Shown here: piece by piece, positions 11,764 through 24,091 of the stretch
Numbering within the stretch: the first letter of the stretch is position 1
How the letters are laid out: every line of letters begins with the position of its first letter
Assembly: GCA_022559845.1 (NCBI GenBank)
Contig: CM040124.1
Location: 72,067,491-72,131,490, forward strand
Length of the DNA stretch: 64,000 bases
Direction of reading: 5' to 3'
DNA from: Amorphophallus konjac
Lineage: Eukaryota; Streptophyta; Magnoliopsida; Alismatales; Araceae
Made by a program: the position numbers and the translations under genes
The notes under the pieces: model-generated
Seen by the model: only the letters and a program-made list of their open reading frames with translations
Database searches by the model: none
What the model was told of the DNA's origin: nothing

Positions 11764-13925
11764 GATGATGGCAACACTATGAGACACACTGATCCAAGCT
11801 ATCTCCCCCTTTGACTTCATCAAAAAGAGAAAAAGTTTGAGGGAGAAAGAATAAGCAGGTATAAAAAGATTGAGGTAATATCTCCCCCTTTGACAAATGA
11901 AGGCACATAAGAGCTATTCTCCCCCTATCAATATGAATGAATGACTACTCTCCCCTTAAATGCAGATGACCCAGAACTCCCCCTGAAGTGCAGGAATAAA
12001 CTCTGATTATCCAATGAAGCAAACTGAAATCTGCCATCACAGAATAAAGCAGGTGGAAAGTCCACAGAACCAGAACTGGTTACAGAAATAAGATGGAAGA
12101 TTCCAACAGTGTGGAGAGTAGATCATCTCAGGAATCAATCAACTAATAAGAGAGGATTGTCAACTAAGTGCATGTTGATCAAGTTGTCAGGGGTGAAACA
12201 AATCATGAGGAATTTTAAGGCATGCACCACTACAATAAGTCGTAACATGAATAGCCTCTCCTATCATAGAGGGTTATGAATTGGTAACTTGACCAACCTG
12301 ATTTAATTATGATGTATACCAAATTTGTCAATTAAACTCAATACTTATATCTGAATTCAAGTTTTAATAAAGGTGAACCAAATAATCAGATAACACACAG
12401 GATCAATCATCTTTGTCTTACACGCATGATCTCAATGACTCCTTTGAGAGTTACATAGATTAGAATTGAGATTAAACACTTTTACAAGAGCATGAGTTGA
12501 CAGAGTTTTGCAAGATATTTTCATTTGAAGCATATTATACTTTTCCTGAGCAATTTAAGTTGATCAACACCTTTTTACATGAGGCACAACACGTCTCAGG
12601 TGAAGTGACCCAGTTACTCAGTGTGATAACTGTCATTGCCTCTCAACATTGAGACCAGAGTTAGCAATAGAAATGTCTTTTTACGTGAGGAGACACCTTG
12701 ATTAGAGGCCAGACTCCCCAGTTACTCAACACAAATATGCCATTGCTCTGTCAGGTTTTTCAATAAATTTTCACCAGAGATAACTATGGCATTTCATGAC
12801 ATAGGTTTACTCTATTTCATTGATAGAGAACCCAGTTTCTCAGTGACCAAGTCATTGCTCCGAAATCACATTTTTTTCTCATTTAGTCAACATTTTTCAA
12901 GTGTTTAAAAACAATACTCACTCTATGTATCTCAACCAAAGTAGCCTTGATTTCAAATTTTCAGATTTCAGATGAGTGAGTCTAAGGTTTTCATGACACA
13001 TATGGTTAAGGTTTATTAAAACTTATCATTCAGATATTTTCAAGTCATTTAAGTGCAAATCTGAGAATACATTAACTTTATATAAGTCTGATTCAGTGGT
13101 CATTCTTAAACCTATATGATAGGAATTTCAACATGATTCTCAGACTGAATTGCAAGGCATGCAGCTTGTGTTCCTCAGATCAGATCAAAAATATAGCAGA
13201 CCAACTAATCAACAATAGAAACAAATCAGTTACACCAGCTAAGAAGTATGTGAAGGATAAGTGTAAGCTGGTGGAAGAAACAACAACAGGAAAGAGGAGC
13301 ATCAGAAGAGTGTATATCAACAAACAGTAGTTGAGTCTGGAATTCAGACAGATCAGCTATTTCAATAATGACAGCAGAGAATTTAGGTGAACCACCTATG
13401 TGTAGCGAGTAGATCAGATAGCTAGACAGAGAGAGTTCAAGAGGTGAAGAGATGAAACAGGAAAGCTCCCCCTGTCTAGATGTAATGGAATATCTTTTTA
13501 GGTTTTTCAAATTTTATTACATGCACTACTCTTCAAATGTGTAGTATGCAGCAAATCTAATAAAGAGTAGCATGATCATTAAGCGACAACAGTCAAACTC
13601 TCCCTGATGCAGTGCATGATATGCAATGAAAGCACAGCTCACGATTTTAAAGTTTATGCTCGAAGAAAATTCATGATGTTCAACCAGAGAGAGAACCTAC
13701 CAAATACATCAAGTTCATTTCAAATTTTTAGAAAGTTTCAACTAAGCACAAATTAAATCAACAAGATACTTAACCATCTCAAACAAGCAATTTTCAGATG
13801 ATGGAATTTAAACAGATTGTTCAGAACTAACCTGGAGAGCAGGATCATGGGGTCTTTCAATTTTTGAGTGCCTTGGTTTATTGACCCCTCTTTATTCATC
13901 CCAAGGCACACCTGCAGGAAAGTAA
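11764..13925 (-). mobile_element. S1 non-coding region between gag and 3' LTR
   Basis: About 2.2 kb without a credible coding frame. It holds several extra polypurine-like tracts and blocks similar to the post-pol region of S2 and to 53500-54600 of S3, including the CAGTTACTCAGTGTGATAAC type of block at about 12610-12740. No remnant of protease, integrase, RT or RNase H was seen. A GTGTGCCTTG just past the gag end (about 13898-13907, minus) resembles the first bases of the pol region of Sireviruses, so pol seems to have been removed right after its beginning. Confidence 0.7.
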
Positions 13926-15896
13926 TCAGTTTGATCCTGCAGGAACCCAAGCCACCTTGGGTCCTATATTAGCCCTAAAAGGTGTTCTAAACAATCTTTT
14001 AGTAACATTGTCATCAAAATCCATCAAATAATAATTAGTCATGGAATGTCCAATTCTACCACAATATTTGCATATGACAGTAGATTTTCTAATTCTATGA
14101 TGCATTTCAACAGCAGCTTGAGACCTATGAGTGTGAGCATGAAGTTTCCTGCTGTTCACATAGACATTTTGTTTCTTATTGTCTGACAACCAACATTCCG
14201 CAGACTTGTGACCTGACTTGCCACAGTTAAAACATGAAAAATTCACAGGTCTTTTGGCAGAGAATTTAAAAAATTTATCATTAACATGGCTTCCTTGGGC
14301 ATGCTAACAGTCCTTGACGGTATGGCCATGCTTTCCACATTGAGAGCTGCTAATTAGATTTCTTCTGAAAGAGCCTGACCGGCATTCGGTGGCCTTGTGA
14401 CCAGATTTGTTACAGTTATAGCAAGTGATGTGCTGGTTTACAGGAACAAGTTTGTTCTTATTAAAACCATGTTGGTTTGCAGAGAATTTTGTATGATATG
14501 AACGTGATCTTTTCTTACCACTTGTAAACCAACATTGAGCAGCCGTGTGTCCTACTTTTCCACAGAAAAAATAATTTATTTTCTTTCTTTGAAAAGCATG
14601 ATTTCTAACGGGAATTTTCTGTACAGTAGTAGCAGCTACATCATCTAATTCAAACAACTTACACTCATGCATCATATGACCTATCTTATTGCAATAAAAA
14701 CACTGCACATTCTTTTTCTTTTCAAACTGAATTTTATGAGAAGATTTTTCACAGCAATTTTTCTTTTTCTTTTGTTCAGCCCCGTGCTTATGGATGTTCT
14801 GAGATGTCTTTGGTGAAATACATTTTGAGGTACTAGCACATTCTGAACTTTTCACAAAAATAATTTGTTCTTTTCCTTTCATACTTCTCTCATTATCCGG
14901 ATTAAAACCTAATCCTTCTTTCTGAATGTTCACTTTATTTCCCAATAGTTTATCTAGATTCTCTTTTCCCTTAACAAATTTAGACAGTGATTTATTCAAA
15001 TCAGCAATTTCACTTTTAAGTGAAGTGATCTGTGTTTCAGAGTTTGTTAGATATTCTTCACAGGTGAGAATTTGTTTCTGCATGGCATCATTCAGATTTT
15101 TTAAAATTTGAATCTCATGCAGAAGTTTTTGTTCTTTTTCATCATTAAGTTTAATTTCAGCATATTTTTCGCGTTCAACAGTCATGCATCTTTCAATAGC
15201 AACAATGTTCAATACCATCAACTTCTTATTTGGATCTTTCAACAGTTTATGTTCATCAATCAAATTATTTTAATCCACAGTTTTCAAATTCTCATTCATT
15301 TTCTGTTTAGATATTTCTAACTCATAATTTCTATTCTTCAATTCTTCTAATTTTTCTTTCAGAGAGTCAATTTCACATTTCAGTTCTCTTATTTCGTACA
15401 ACATCTCCTTTTTCATTTTTCCCTTTTCAGTCTTAAGAGATTTGTATTCTTCTAACAAGTTTTCATACATTTCTACCAATTCATCAAATGAGGGTTCTTT
15501 TGATCCGGAGCTTACCTGAGATGATGAATCTTCATTAAAGTGACTACTGCTATGACCACTCCGGTTGGCTATCAGACATTCCTCTTCTTGTTCCCCATTT
15601 GTAGCCGTAATTCTATCAAGAATTTCTTTTCCAGAAGCGCACCTGAGAGCAAAAGGATATATATCAGTATTAACCGCAGCTCTCAAGATATTAAGAACTA
15701 TGACATTATCACGGTTCTTAGATCTATCCTCACTAGACCACTTGGTCTGATCTTTAGGCAATTGGTGTGGGCCTTTTGAAACTAATTTCCATAGATTAGG
15801 GTCAATGGAATTCATATAAACACATAGGCCGCCTAACCACTTACTGAAGTTAGAACCATCAAACGCAAAAGGGCGATCCATTAAGATAGATGGCAA
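13926..15896 (-). pseudogene. gag: S1 gag: Sirevirus Gag with six zinc-knuckle-like motifs, two stops
   Basis: Gag is the structural protein that packages element RNA into virus-like particles. The frame spans 657 codons on the minus strand, starting with MPSILMDRPFAFDGSNFSKW. It has an N-terminal capsid-type region (residues 1-110), a long coiled coil rich in K, E and L (about 140-320), then a zinc-knuckle region. Knuckles are CFYCNKIGHMMHEC, FFCGKVGHTAAQC (first Cys lost), CYNCNKSGHKATEC, SQCGKHGHTVKDC (first Cys lost), CFNCGKSGHKSAEC and CKYCGRIGHSMTN (last Cys lost). It ends with a GPKVAWVP block found near the gag-pol join of S2 and S3. Two in-frame stops break it: 15270-15272 and 14304-14306, the latter where other knuckles here have Trp. 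No frameshift is needed. Confidence 0.88.
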
Positions 15897-16011
15897 ATAG
15901 ATTCAACGCATAAAGCAATCGATAAGAATTGCACCAACCTACAAATAGCAAAGCACCACACAGACTAGCAGGATCCTCTGCAGATCGTTGGATCTGGAGG
16001 CACAGAGACCC

Positions 16012-16023
16012 GCTCTGATACCA
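16012..16023 (-). other. S1 primer-binding site
   Basis: The minus strand reads TGGTATCAGAGC, complementary to the 3' end of plant initiator-Met tRNA, 2 nt from the 5' LTR end. Confidence 0.9.
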
Positions 16024-16373
16024 ACTGATAGGATCGGTGCGATGGATTCAGAGGGGGGTGAATGAATCCCCTTATAAAACACTTGCCCAATTAAAACTTC
16101 CTGATACAAACTGAAAGCCAATGAACAGTTGCGGAATTAACAGATTCACTAAGTCAACTAAAATGCTTACAGATGAACGGATTGGTGACTTAGGATCAAT
16201 GTCAAAGGACTCTCAAAACAGTCATCGAACAGACAGTGTGCAATCAATAACCATACTAGATAGAGAGAAACAGATCGTGCCTAAGCATTCACCTAACTGA
16301 ATAAGACAAGCAATCACACCACAATGGACAGATGATTTTTAAGGTGGTTCGATCCTCCAGACCTACGTCCACC

Positions 16374-16395
16374 CCACACTCAAACTAGAGTGTGG
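16374..16395 (-). other. S1 leader hairpin (shared by all four Sireviruses)
   Basis: The sense strand reads CCACACTC, a 6-nt loop, then GAGTGTGG, an 8-bp perfect stem (copy in the 3' LTR at 9896-9917). A second small stem follows at about 16351-16363 (9873-9885 in the other LTR). Equivalent hairpins are at 26957-26978 and 36554-36575 (S2), 39485-39504 (S3) and 63291-63311 (S4). Confidence 0.7.
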
Positions 16396-16938
16396 ATTCC
16401 ACTGATACACAGCTTAAACCGCTGAGCTTCACAGCTTACTTACAACCCGCTGACTAACAGCTTGACCGCTGGGCATTACAGCTTTGCCAACCGCTGGGGA
16501 CTACAGCTTAACCCGTCCAGAGGAATCCTCCTCTACCCACTGAGCAATACAGCTTAGCTCTGCTGACTAACAGCTTGAAATAGAGGTAAAAGAAAAACAA
16601 AATATGGAAAGGACACAGCAACAGAAAGCTGTATACGGTAAAGCACAAAACAGCTCTCAAGGAGCAAGTTGGTCTGGATCTGATCCAAGAGCCAACAGAT
16701 AACACATCTTTAAAGAAGTCTTTTCTCTTCTTTTTCACGAACTCTCTATCTCTCTTTTCACTCTCCTTTTTCTTCTTCTACTGATCTCTCTTTCTCTTTT
16801 TCTTTCTCTTTTTCTTCTTCTTTCTTTCTCTTCTTATGGATCATGCAGGATCCCTCTCTCTCTGCTTCTGCTCTTTCAGATGGGCTCCCCTACTTCCATC
16901 ACTCTGCTCGAGCATCTTCTCCAGATGGAGAAGTCTTC

Positions 16939-16946
16939 TTTTTATA
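16939..16946 (-). promoter_or_regulatory. S1 5' LTR TATA box
   Basis: The sense strand reads CTATAAAAAG, followed by a purine-rich leader. The same box is in the 3' LTR at 10452-10459. It lies downstream of the motif array, as in the other three Sireviruses. Confidence 0.65.
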
Positions 16947-18237
16947 GCAGGAGCAGATAGGTGGGCGTGTGTCCTCCACGAATTCTCGCCCTAGCGCCTT
17001 GAACACATGGCAACATTTCAGCCTGCTGCACTACACGTGTCACAATCCTGGCACTTCCTCCATTCTTGGATCACGTGCCCTTCTTAAGTTCCTCGAACAT
17101 AAGTCCTGTCAGATTAAACTTGATATCAGTTTGAATCAATCTGAAGGAAAAGAAAAGGATGCATCGAGTACGTTTGAGATTTGAACTAAGCATGTATATA
17201 CTTGCTGGTGTGTAGTGCAGTATGCATGTAACAAAGTATGCACATTGAAAGTGAATGTACAGACATGTCATCAACGAGTGTACAGACTTTGCGTGCAATG
17301 TACAAACGATGTACAGACTTTCTGTGCCTAACACTTAAGCCTGAATGCATCATGTATAGACTTGCTAGTGGGTAGTGCAGAATGCATTTAACAAAGTATG
17401 CACAATGAAGATGAATGCCCATGCATGTCATCAAGGAGTGCATGGACTTTGTGTGCATACGACACCAATGTACAGACTTGCTGGAGTGATGATGCATGAA
17501 CTTAACCACTCGTACCAGCAATGGAATGTATAGACTTTGAATGCATGGTAAAGAGTGTGTAGACTTTGTTTTGAAAGATTGCACAAATGCCACTGAAGAA
17601 TGTACAGACGTTGAACGTGTGAAATGTAGTTTGCATCTATTAAAGTATGCACAACGAAGATGAATGCTCAGGCATGTTGTCAAAGAATGTACAGACTTTG
17701 CGTGCATGCGCCAAGACGATGTACAGACTTTGCGTGCCTGAAACAAGATAATGTACAGACTTGCTACCTAGCATTTAAGAATCAATGCATCATGTATAGA
17801 CTTGCTTAAATGACGCATGGACATAACAGCAAAGACTGTGCAGACATTGTATATGCATGAAACAACCGAATGTACTGACTATGTATGCATAATGAACATG
17901 CATCGACTTTGAAATAAAGCGACTAACGAATGCATCGATGCAGTGTGTGCATATGGCAGATATTGAACCGATGCAATGTATGCAGGAGAACTAACAGTGT
18001 AGTCTATTTACCAGATCATGCATCGACTATATGACGTGCAACAACAGTTAATGTACCGATGCAAACTACACTTGTTATGCAAGAACTAGAGTTGCACCAA
18101 TGCAGAGACAGACAATGCAATGAGATGAATGTGCCCACTCTCAAATCAATCAATCAATCATGCTCATAGTGCTTGCTGACATCAAAATAATTCATACTCA
18201 TAGTGCTTGCTGACATCAAAACCATAGGGGCACAACA

Positions 18238-18242
18238 GAAGG
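18238..18242. repeat. S1 target-site duplication (GAAGG)
   Basis: GAAGG at 18238-18242 repeats 9544-9548 on the other side of S1. Removing S1 and one copy rejoins the G1 pol frame, which proves insertion into an existing gypsy element. Confidence 0.93.
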
Positions 18243-19610
18243 CTATTATTCAAAGATCGAATCTGTGTGCCAGATCATGCCGACACTACGAAGCTGATCA
18301 TGGAAGAAGCTCATAAATCAAGATATGCCATTCACCTTGGTGCTACCAAGATGTATCAAGACTTAAAAAAAAAATTTGGTGGCCCAACATGAAGAGAGAG
18401 ATAGTAGACTTTGTATCTCGCTACCTCACTTGTCAACAAGTTAAGGCGGAACATCTAAAGCCCACTAGTAAACTACGTCCTTTAGAAATTCTCGAGTGTA
18501 AGTGGGAAAGCATACGGATTGATTTCATCATGGGTTCACCTAAGACAAGAGGAGGACATGATGGTATATGGGTGATCATAGACCGATTGACTAAATCTGC
18601 ACATTTCCTACCAATCAAAAGTCGATGGTCTGTGGACATATTAGCAGCCTTATACATAAAGGAGATTGTCAAACTACATGGTGTCCCTATCACTATTATT
18701 TCTGATAGAGATCTTCGATTTACATCTCAATTCTGGAAGGGTCTACAACATTCTTTAGGGACCCGAATCAATTTCAGCTTTGCTTTCATCCACAAATAGA
18801 TGGTCAAACTGAAAGGACCAATTAGGTGATAAAAGATATGCTTAGGGCATGTGTCATTGATTTTGGTAGGAGTTGGCACAATCACTTGTCTCTAGTGGAA
18901 TTTACCTACAATAATAGCTACCAAGTTAGTATACAAATGGCACCATTCGAGACATTACATGGAAGAAGTTGCCGCTCACCTATATGCTGGAACGAAGTTG
19001 GAGAAAGACAACTTCTAGGCCCTGAAATCATTTGAGATACTACTGAAAAGGTAAAGCTCATTCGAGAAAGACTCCATATTGCTCAAGATAGGCAGAAATC
19101 ATATGCTAACAATAGAAGATGCGATCTGGAATTCCAAGTGGGACACCATGTGTTTCTCAAGGTTTCTCCGGGTCGAGGTATTCAAAGGTTCGACATTAAA
19201 GGCAAACTAACTCCAAAGTTTATTGGCCTTTTTGAAATTCTTGAAAGGGTTGGCGAGGTTGTTTATCGGATAGCTTTGCCCCCTCAATTAGCTGGAGTCC
19301 ATGATGTATTTCATGTCTCGATGCTCAAAACGTATGTCTATGACCCATTCCATGTTATAAGTCATGACAACCTGGAGATTCAAAAGGATTTGACGTATGA
19401 GCAAAAGCCAATCAAAATATTTGATCAAGAAGTATGTCAGCGTCGGAATAAAACTATGCCCATGGTGAAAATCTGGTGGAATAAAGGCTCAGACCAAGAT
19501 GCACCATGGGAAACCGAAGAAGCTATGCGCAAGAGATTCCCGGAACTATTCGATTGTAAGTATACTCTCCACAAAACCCATGCAATGAATTTGGGGACCA
19601 AATTCTTTTT
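18238..19610 (+). pseudogene. G1 gypsy pol fragment: integrase plus chromodomain
   Basis: This continues the frame at 8584-9548 and encodes integrase, which inserts element DNA into the chromosome. Visible parts are the zinc-binding region ([30 protein letters not shown], then [11 protein letters not shown] with the first Cys of CxxC replaced by Tyr), the catalytic core ([37 protein letters not shown]), the [10 protein letters not shown] and [18 protein letters not shown] blocks, and VGHHVFLKVSP. The C-terminal part (IFDQEVCQRRNKTMPMVKIW, APWETEEAMRKRFPELF) matches plant chromovirus chromodomains, which steer insertion to marked chromatin. Breaks are a frame change at an A10 run near 18364-18373, stops near 18797 and 19033, and loss of the usual stop, so the frame runs on into the LTR. 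Confidence 0.9.
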
Positions 19611-19623
19611 AAGTGGGGGAGGG
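19611..19623 (+). other. G1 polypurine tract
   Basis: AAGTGGGGGAGGG lies immediately before the LTR start TGTAACG. The same tract is found in G2 at 46673-46685. Confidence 0.9.
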
Positions 19624-22600
19624 TGTAACGTCCAAGACTTTTCTAAAAATTTTATAGGATTAAATATATTTATTAAGCATTTAATAGGCTCAACAGGCTA
19701 ATAAAATGAATTATGGACTAATTAAATTAATCCCTAGGCCCTATCAATGAACCAAACAAATAAGCCCACTTGAATTGGGCCCATAAACCCAATTCTATGG
19801 ACTTTTGACCCAAGCCCATTACTAGAAACGTAATTTTGGCAATTTATAAATCTAATAGGATAAAAAGGCCAACTAAAGAGATAAATGGGGCATAATAAGG
19901 GAATCCAAAATTTTTTGAATTTATGCAAGATGGCGGTCTATCACCAGACCGCCACTTCCAAGAAATGGTCCAGGCCAGATCGCTACCATGTTCCGTGAAC
20001 GGAAGTTGTGAAACGTGGAAATACTTGATTTTTCCTTATCCCAATCCCTCTGATTCGAAGCTTCTTGGCGTGTGACCTTGGTCTAGGACTCTTGGGGATC
20101 GATCCTACCCAAAATTAGGACTCCTAGATGGATCTAAATCCTCAAACCATAGCCAAACTCTATAAATAGAGCCTAGATTCGACCTATGCGAACCCTTGTT
20201 TGGCTCGTGCATTTCGAAGGCAAGGAGACATCTTCTCAAGTTAGTCATTTAGAATAATTTGTTCTCCTTAGTTTTGTCTAACACCTCTCCAAATCTCATG
20301 CTAGGAGGTCAAGCCGTTGGAAAGTTAGAAGCCCCTAAAACTGTTCTTTCTCTGCAGTCTGCATAGAAAATAATGTGTCCGTCCAAAGAAGATAAGAAGG
20401 ATGGGAGCCCTAATCAAGGTAATCTCATGTCCATCCTTTAGAATAAGTTATTCCCCTTTGTATCTTCTACATACCCTTCAAATTTCGTGAATTTAGGATG
20501 GGCAGATCAAGATTTAGATCGTCTGGGATTCGACGGTTCCACGCAGGACGCACAGGAGCCAGCATCGACTTCCAGCCCAAAATTCAAAGTTTAGAGTCTT
20601 ACCAAGAGGTAGGTTATCTCATGAACGGCTCAAACATCATGTTAGGAACAAAAGCCCTGCATTCCCTCCTTTTTCATCGATTATACACGTCGTATTTGAT
20701 GTTTTGTCATAACTGCGCATTCAATTTATTTCTACATGTATATCCTTGCACCTAAGTAGAAAAGATGATAACCTTGGCTTAATTCATACTTTCCCTACAT
20801 TTTTCTTTCATCCTAAACATAGTATCATGTATTATCATCTTGTTCCTCTTAGTTTTCTTGCTCTTATTGCCCTAGAATACGCATTGAACCTTGGTTCTAT
20901 TTACTGTCTACAGCAGTCAAGAAACGGTCTTGTAGAGACCGCTAGCATCATATAGCGGCCCCTCGATAGACCGCTACCTTATAGTAGCGGCCCTGGATAG
21001 ACCGCCTTATGTTTTCTATAGTCTGCACTCGGTTAACTCTAAATAGAATGTAGATTTGCCTTAATAATAGGTTTTATTCCTAGTTTTTAATTCATATCCA
21101 TGATTATGGTTATATGGTACATCAATCCTGATAAGTTTGGAGCCCTACATGATTCATAAACTTATTTTACACTTATGCCAATTTCATGCCAAACTTATAT
21201 AGTTTTGTATATAAATCATTTCTTTATGATTATAGAACTTGGTAACGGTGATGTTTTGGATCGCTGTTTCTCACGATTTCACTCTCATCGTAAGTCTTTC
21301 TTTAGTACATGACATGCATTCTGGTATGATGTCATTAGTTACACTTTGCACTTGATAGGAACACTCTCTTGGACTTGTGATCCTCTCCATTGGATATTCC
21401 TTCCACCGGACTAGGTGATCTTATTTCAAGGCCTTCGTAAGTCTCCGCAAACCTGGGATTCTCACTAGGATGACGAGCTAGTTGTACCCTTAAAGCCCAA
21501 TGGATTAGAAAGCACCTATCCTATCGGCATTTTCTGTACCCTAGATAGATAGCGGCCCTCAGGAGACCGCAACTGTCTGGTAGTGGCCATCCCATGACCG
21601 CAATCTGGTTCCAGTATTCACTACGTCGACTATTTCCTTGTTCTGGCATCGACTCTGTCAAGAAACGGTCTGCACTTGACCGCCACTCCATGAGAGCGGT
21701 ACTTGCATGACCGCAATCTTCAAGAAACGGTCCAGGCATGACCGTATTCTGTCTCTGTGTGCTTAACCCAAGGTTTGACCCAAGGGTTGATTTTCCTATG
21801 ATTTTTAGATGGTCTATTGATTGTCTAGAACCTAACACCTTATTTAATAAATTATTAATAAATTATGGAAACTATTGAATGTACCGTTCTGCTATCGGAT
21901 TCTTTCTGTGGCGTGACCTTGCTCTTAATTCGACCATGGAACTCTCATGATTCATGTTTTGGTGCATTCTTACCTTGATGTTGTTATCATGGACTATTGT
22001 TGAAACTTGATAGTATTGGCCTACATTATTGATATTTCTCATGGAAGTAGCTTGATTTATAACATGAAGATGTAGATCGGGCACTGATTGTGTCCAAGGG
22101 CTCGACACTATCCCCCTCGACTGATTACCGGAAACATGCTATAAACCATGGGGTATGATGAACACTAGTGTCGCATTGCGCCGGTAGTACTTTTTTTATA
22201 GACGAGTGAAAACCACAAGGCTCTGCATGAAATTATACATTCTTGTTACATGACTTTCTAGTGCATAACCTTTATGGTTATGAAAAGTACATTCTCGTTG
22301 CATGCTAGTACATTCTTGTTACATGAAAGGCCACATTATATTCTTGCTAGATCATTCTCTCATTCTACATGAACATTCACATCTTCATGAGTGATATCTT
22401 GATATAAGCATTATTACTTTAGTTTCATTCGTATGATTTGCCACATTTCTTTTATCTTACATTCTAGAGCTAAAATGCTAATCACTTAAATTATGCCTTC
22501 ATGTTGCTACGAAGATGCCTACTGGGCGAGTGTGCTCATTCCTTACTTTTCCAATCTTTTCAGAAATACTAGCGGGTCGGATTTAGATTATTCAAGTGAT

Positions 22601-22894
22601 GGATCCAAGAGCAAATAAAGAAAGAGTGAAGCCGTAGCTATGAGTCTTTACAATTAGTCATGAGTCAAGTCAAGTCGATGTACTTTTCCATTTATTTGAG
22701 TCTAGTGAAAAGAGTCAATTATCAATGTACTTTGATTATTATTCAATAAAGTGAAGTTTTGAGTATATCATCCTGTGCATTCCTCTTTTATGTGTGAATG
22801 TGTTGGCACTCTGATTATATTACTCGCTTGCAGGGTACTAGCTAATTGTTCACGTTCTTGATTAATTTCTGCTGCATAATCTTGGGGCGTGACA
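19624..22894 (+). repeat. G1 3' LTR (~3.27 kb)
   Basis: It starts TGTAACGTCC and ends GGGGCGTGACA. It is diverged from but clearly related to the G2 LTRs: shared blocks include the CCATGGGGTATGATG region near 22147 and the CCTTTATGGTTATGAAAAGT block near 22268. A TATA box is at 20161-20170. CGGTC/GACCG motifs cluster at 20925-21005 and 21540-21740. The partner 5' LTR is outside the window. Frames in here are not genes. Confidence 0.9.
20161..20170 (+). promoter_or_regulatory. G1 LTR TATA box
   Basis: CTCTATAAATAGA lies after a CCATAGCC stretch, in the same position as the G2 boxes (42617-42626 and 47225-47234). Confidence 0.65.
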
Positions 22895-22958
22895 GGCAGT
22901 CAACAATCACTTGCATCTAATGCAATATCAGACTTTTGGCCCCCGATAACTCATCCTC

Positions 22959-23145
22959 TTGTGGAAAGCACAACAAAGGATACTCTTCGTTAGACCTAAC
23001 CTCCATTACTACATAGCAATGAGTTCATGACCCGACCCTTGTGGAAAGCACAACAAGGTCAAGTTCAATTCCTCACCCCATTGAGGCCTAGCCTTGGAGT
23101 TGAATCCTGCCCTCAGCCTATGGACCTTCTGAAAAGCACAACAAA
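22959..23145. repeat. Three spaced copies of TTGTGGAAAGCACAACAA
   Basis: Copies start at 22959, 23039 and 23128; the third is altered (TTCTGAAAAGCACAACAA). The spacing is 80 and 89 bp, with different sequence between. Role unknown. Confidence 0.7.
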
Positions 23146-24091
23146 TCCATGAGATAAAGACATTCATTCACCCCATAATGGTGGATGGCCACCTTAACTC
23201 ATAGAGCCACACTTACCAGATCTAAAGTTAAATTACGAAGTAATTTGATTTTATCTTGATCTCACCCTAGGTGGTAATATAAATATATCAAATATATTTA
23301 TTGCACAAAGTAAATGCATCCAATGCAAAAATTAAAATACGAGTGATCATGGACCCTAAGCCTAATGCTACTAAGACATCCGGCTCGCTTTTGAAGCAAT
23401 TGGATCGTTCTCGTTGTTTGTGCTCCACGCCTTCAAACTCTGATATTGCATAAATTACAACTTTTACACGGCTTGCATGCTGGCAAAATTTAAATTACAT
23501 GCCAATAAAATTCCAAAAGCCCTCAGGGCGAGTACAACCAATGAAGGGAGATAGAAGTACATAGGAATTACACCAGAGAGAGAAGGGAGGCTCACATGCC
23601 CCAAATAGTAACATCAGCTATGTCCATGATCACTTGCCAATCCACACATACAGATCAATCAAGGGTTATTTTTCAAAATAACTCTTACATTTCGATTGAA
23701 AAGTGGGATGTGTAAACAAAAACAAGTTGTCTTTATTTAATTTTAAAAATCTAAGTCAGATTAACAAAAATTAAAGCATATAATTAAGATAATACAAAGC
23801 AGCATGAAGTAAGGCATACATAGAATCATCACTTATACAAGGGGCATGCATATTTGAATCAAATTCAAATAATTTAGTTAATTGAGATAATTTTTTAAAT
23901 TTAAGTTTAATTATCTAATAATCAAATTTAAAAATAAATTTAAACAAGAAAATTATTTAAATTTAAATTAATTTTTCAAAAATATAGTTTGACAATAAAA
24001 TTAATTAATATAATTATCCTCTCAAATTACAAATTAATTATCCAATAATATAATTTAAAAATCAATTAACTTATTTCAAAAGAAATACGCA

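Larger units (their letters stand above)
9549..18237 (-). mobile_element. S1: gag-only Sirevirus-type Ty1/copia element
   Basis: This is a complete insertion on the minus strand, flanked by the 5-bp duplication GAAGG (9544-9548 and 18238-18242). It has two LTRs of about 2.2 kb, an initiator-Met primer site next to the right-hand (5') LTR and a polypurine tract next to the left-hand (3') LTR. The LTR start, on the sense strand TGTTGTGCCCCTATGGTTTTGATG, and repeated purine tracts upstream of the 3' LTR are Sirevirus hallmarks. It carries only a gag frame; protease, integrase, RT and RNase H are absent, so it would depend on enzymes from a relative. Inside G1 it separates RNase H from integrase. 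Confidence 0.88.
16026..18237 (-). repeat. S1 5' LTR
   Basis: This 2.2-kb LTR pairs with 9549-11749. Its sense start is at 18237 and its end at 16026, followed by the primer site. The motif array is at about 18120-17170, the TATA box at 16939-16946 and the purine-rich leader at about 16690-16920. The lysine/arginine-rich frames predicted from the leader are not genes. Confidence 0.9.

Noticed and set aside
16012..16023. tRNA gene fragments at TGGTATCAGAGC sites
   Set aside because: Only the 12-nt primer match is present next to LTR ends; no tRNA body follows.
18364..18373. Programmed frameshift at the A10 run in G1 integrase (and the A9 run in S3 gag)
   Set aside because: Both genes carry other disabling changes and the sites lie inside domains, so simple homopolymer indels (or sequencing error) are more likely.
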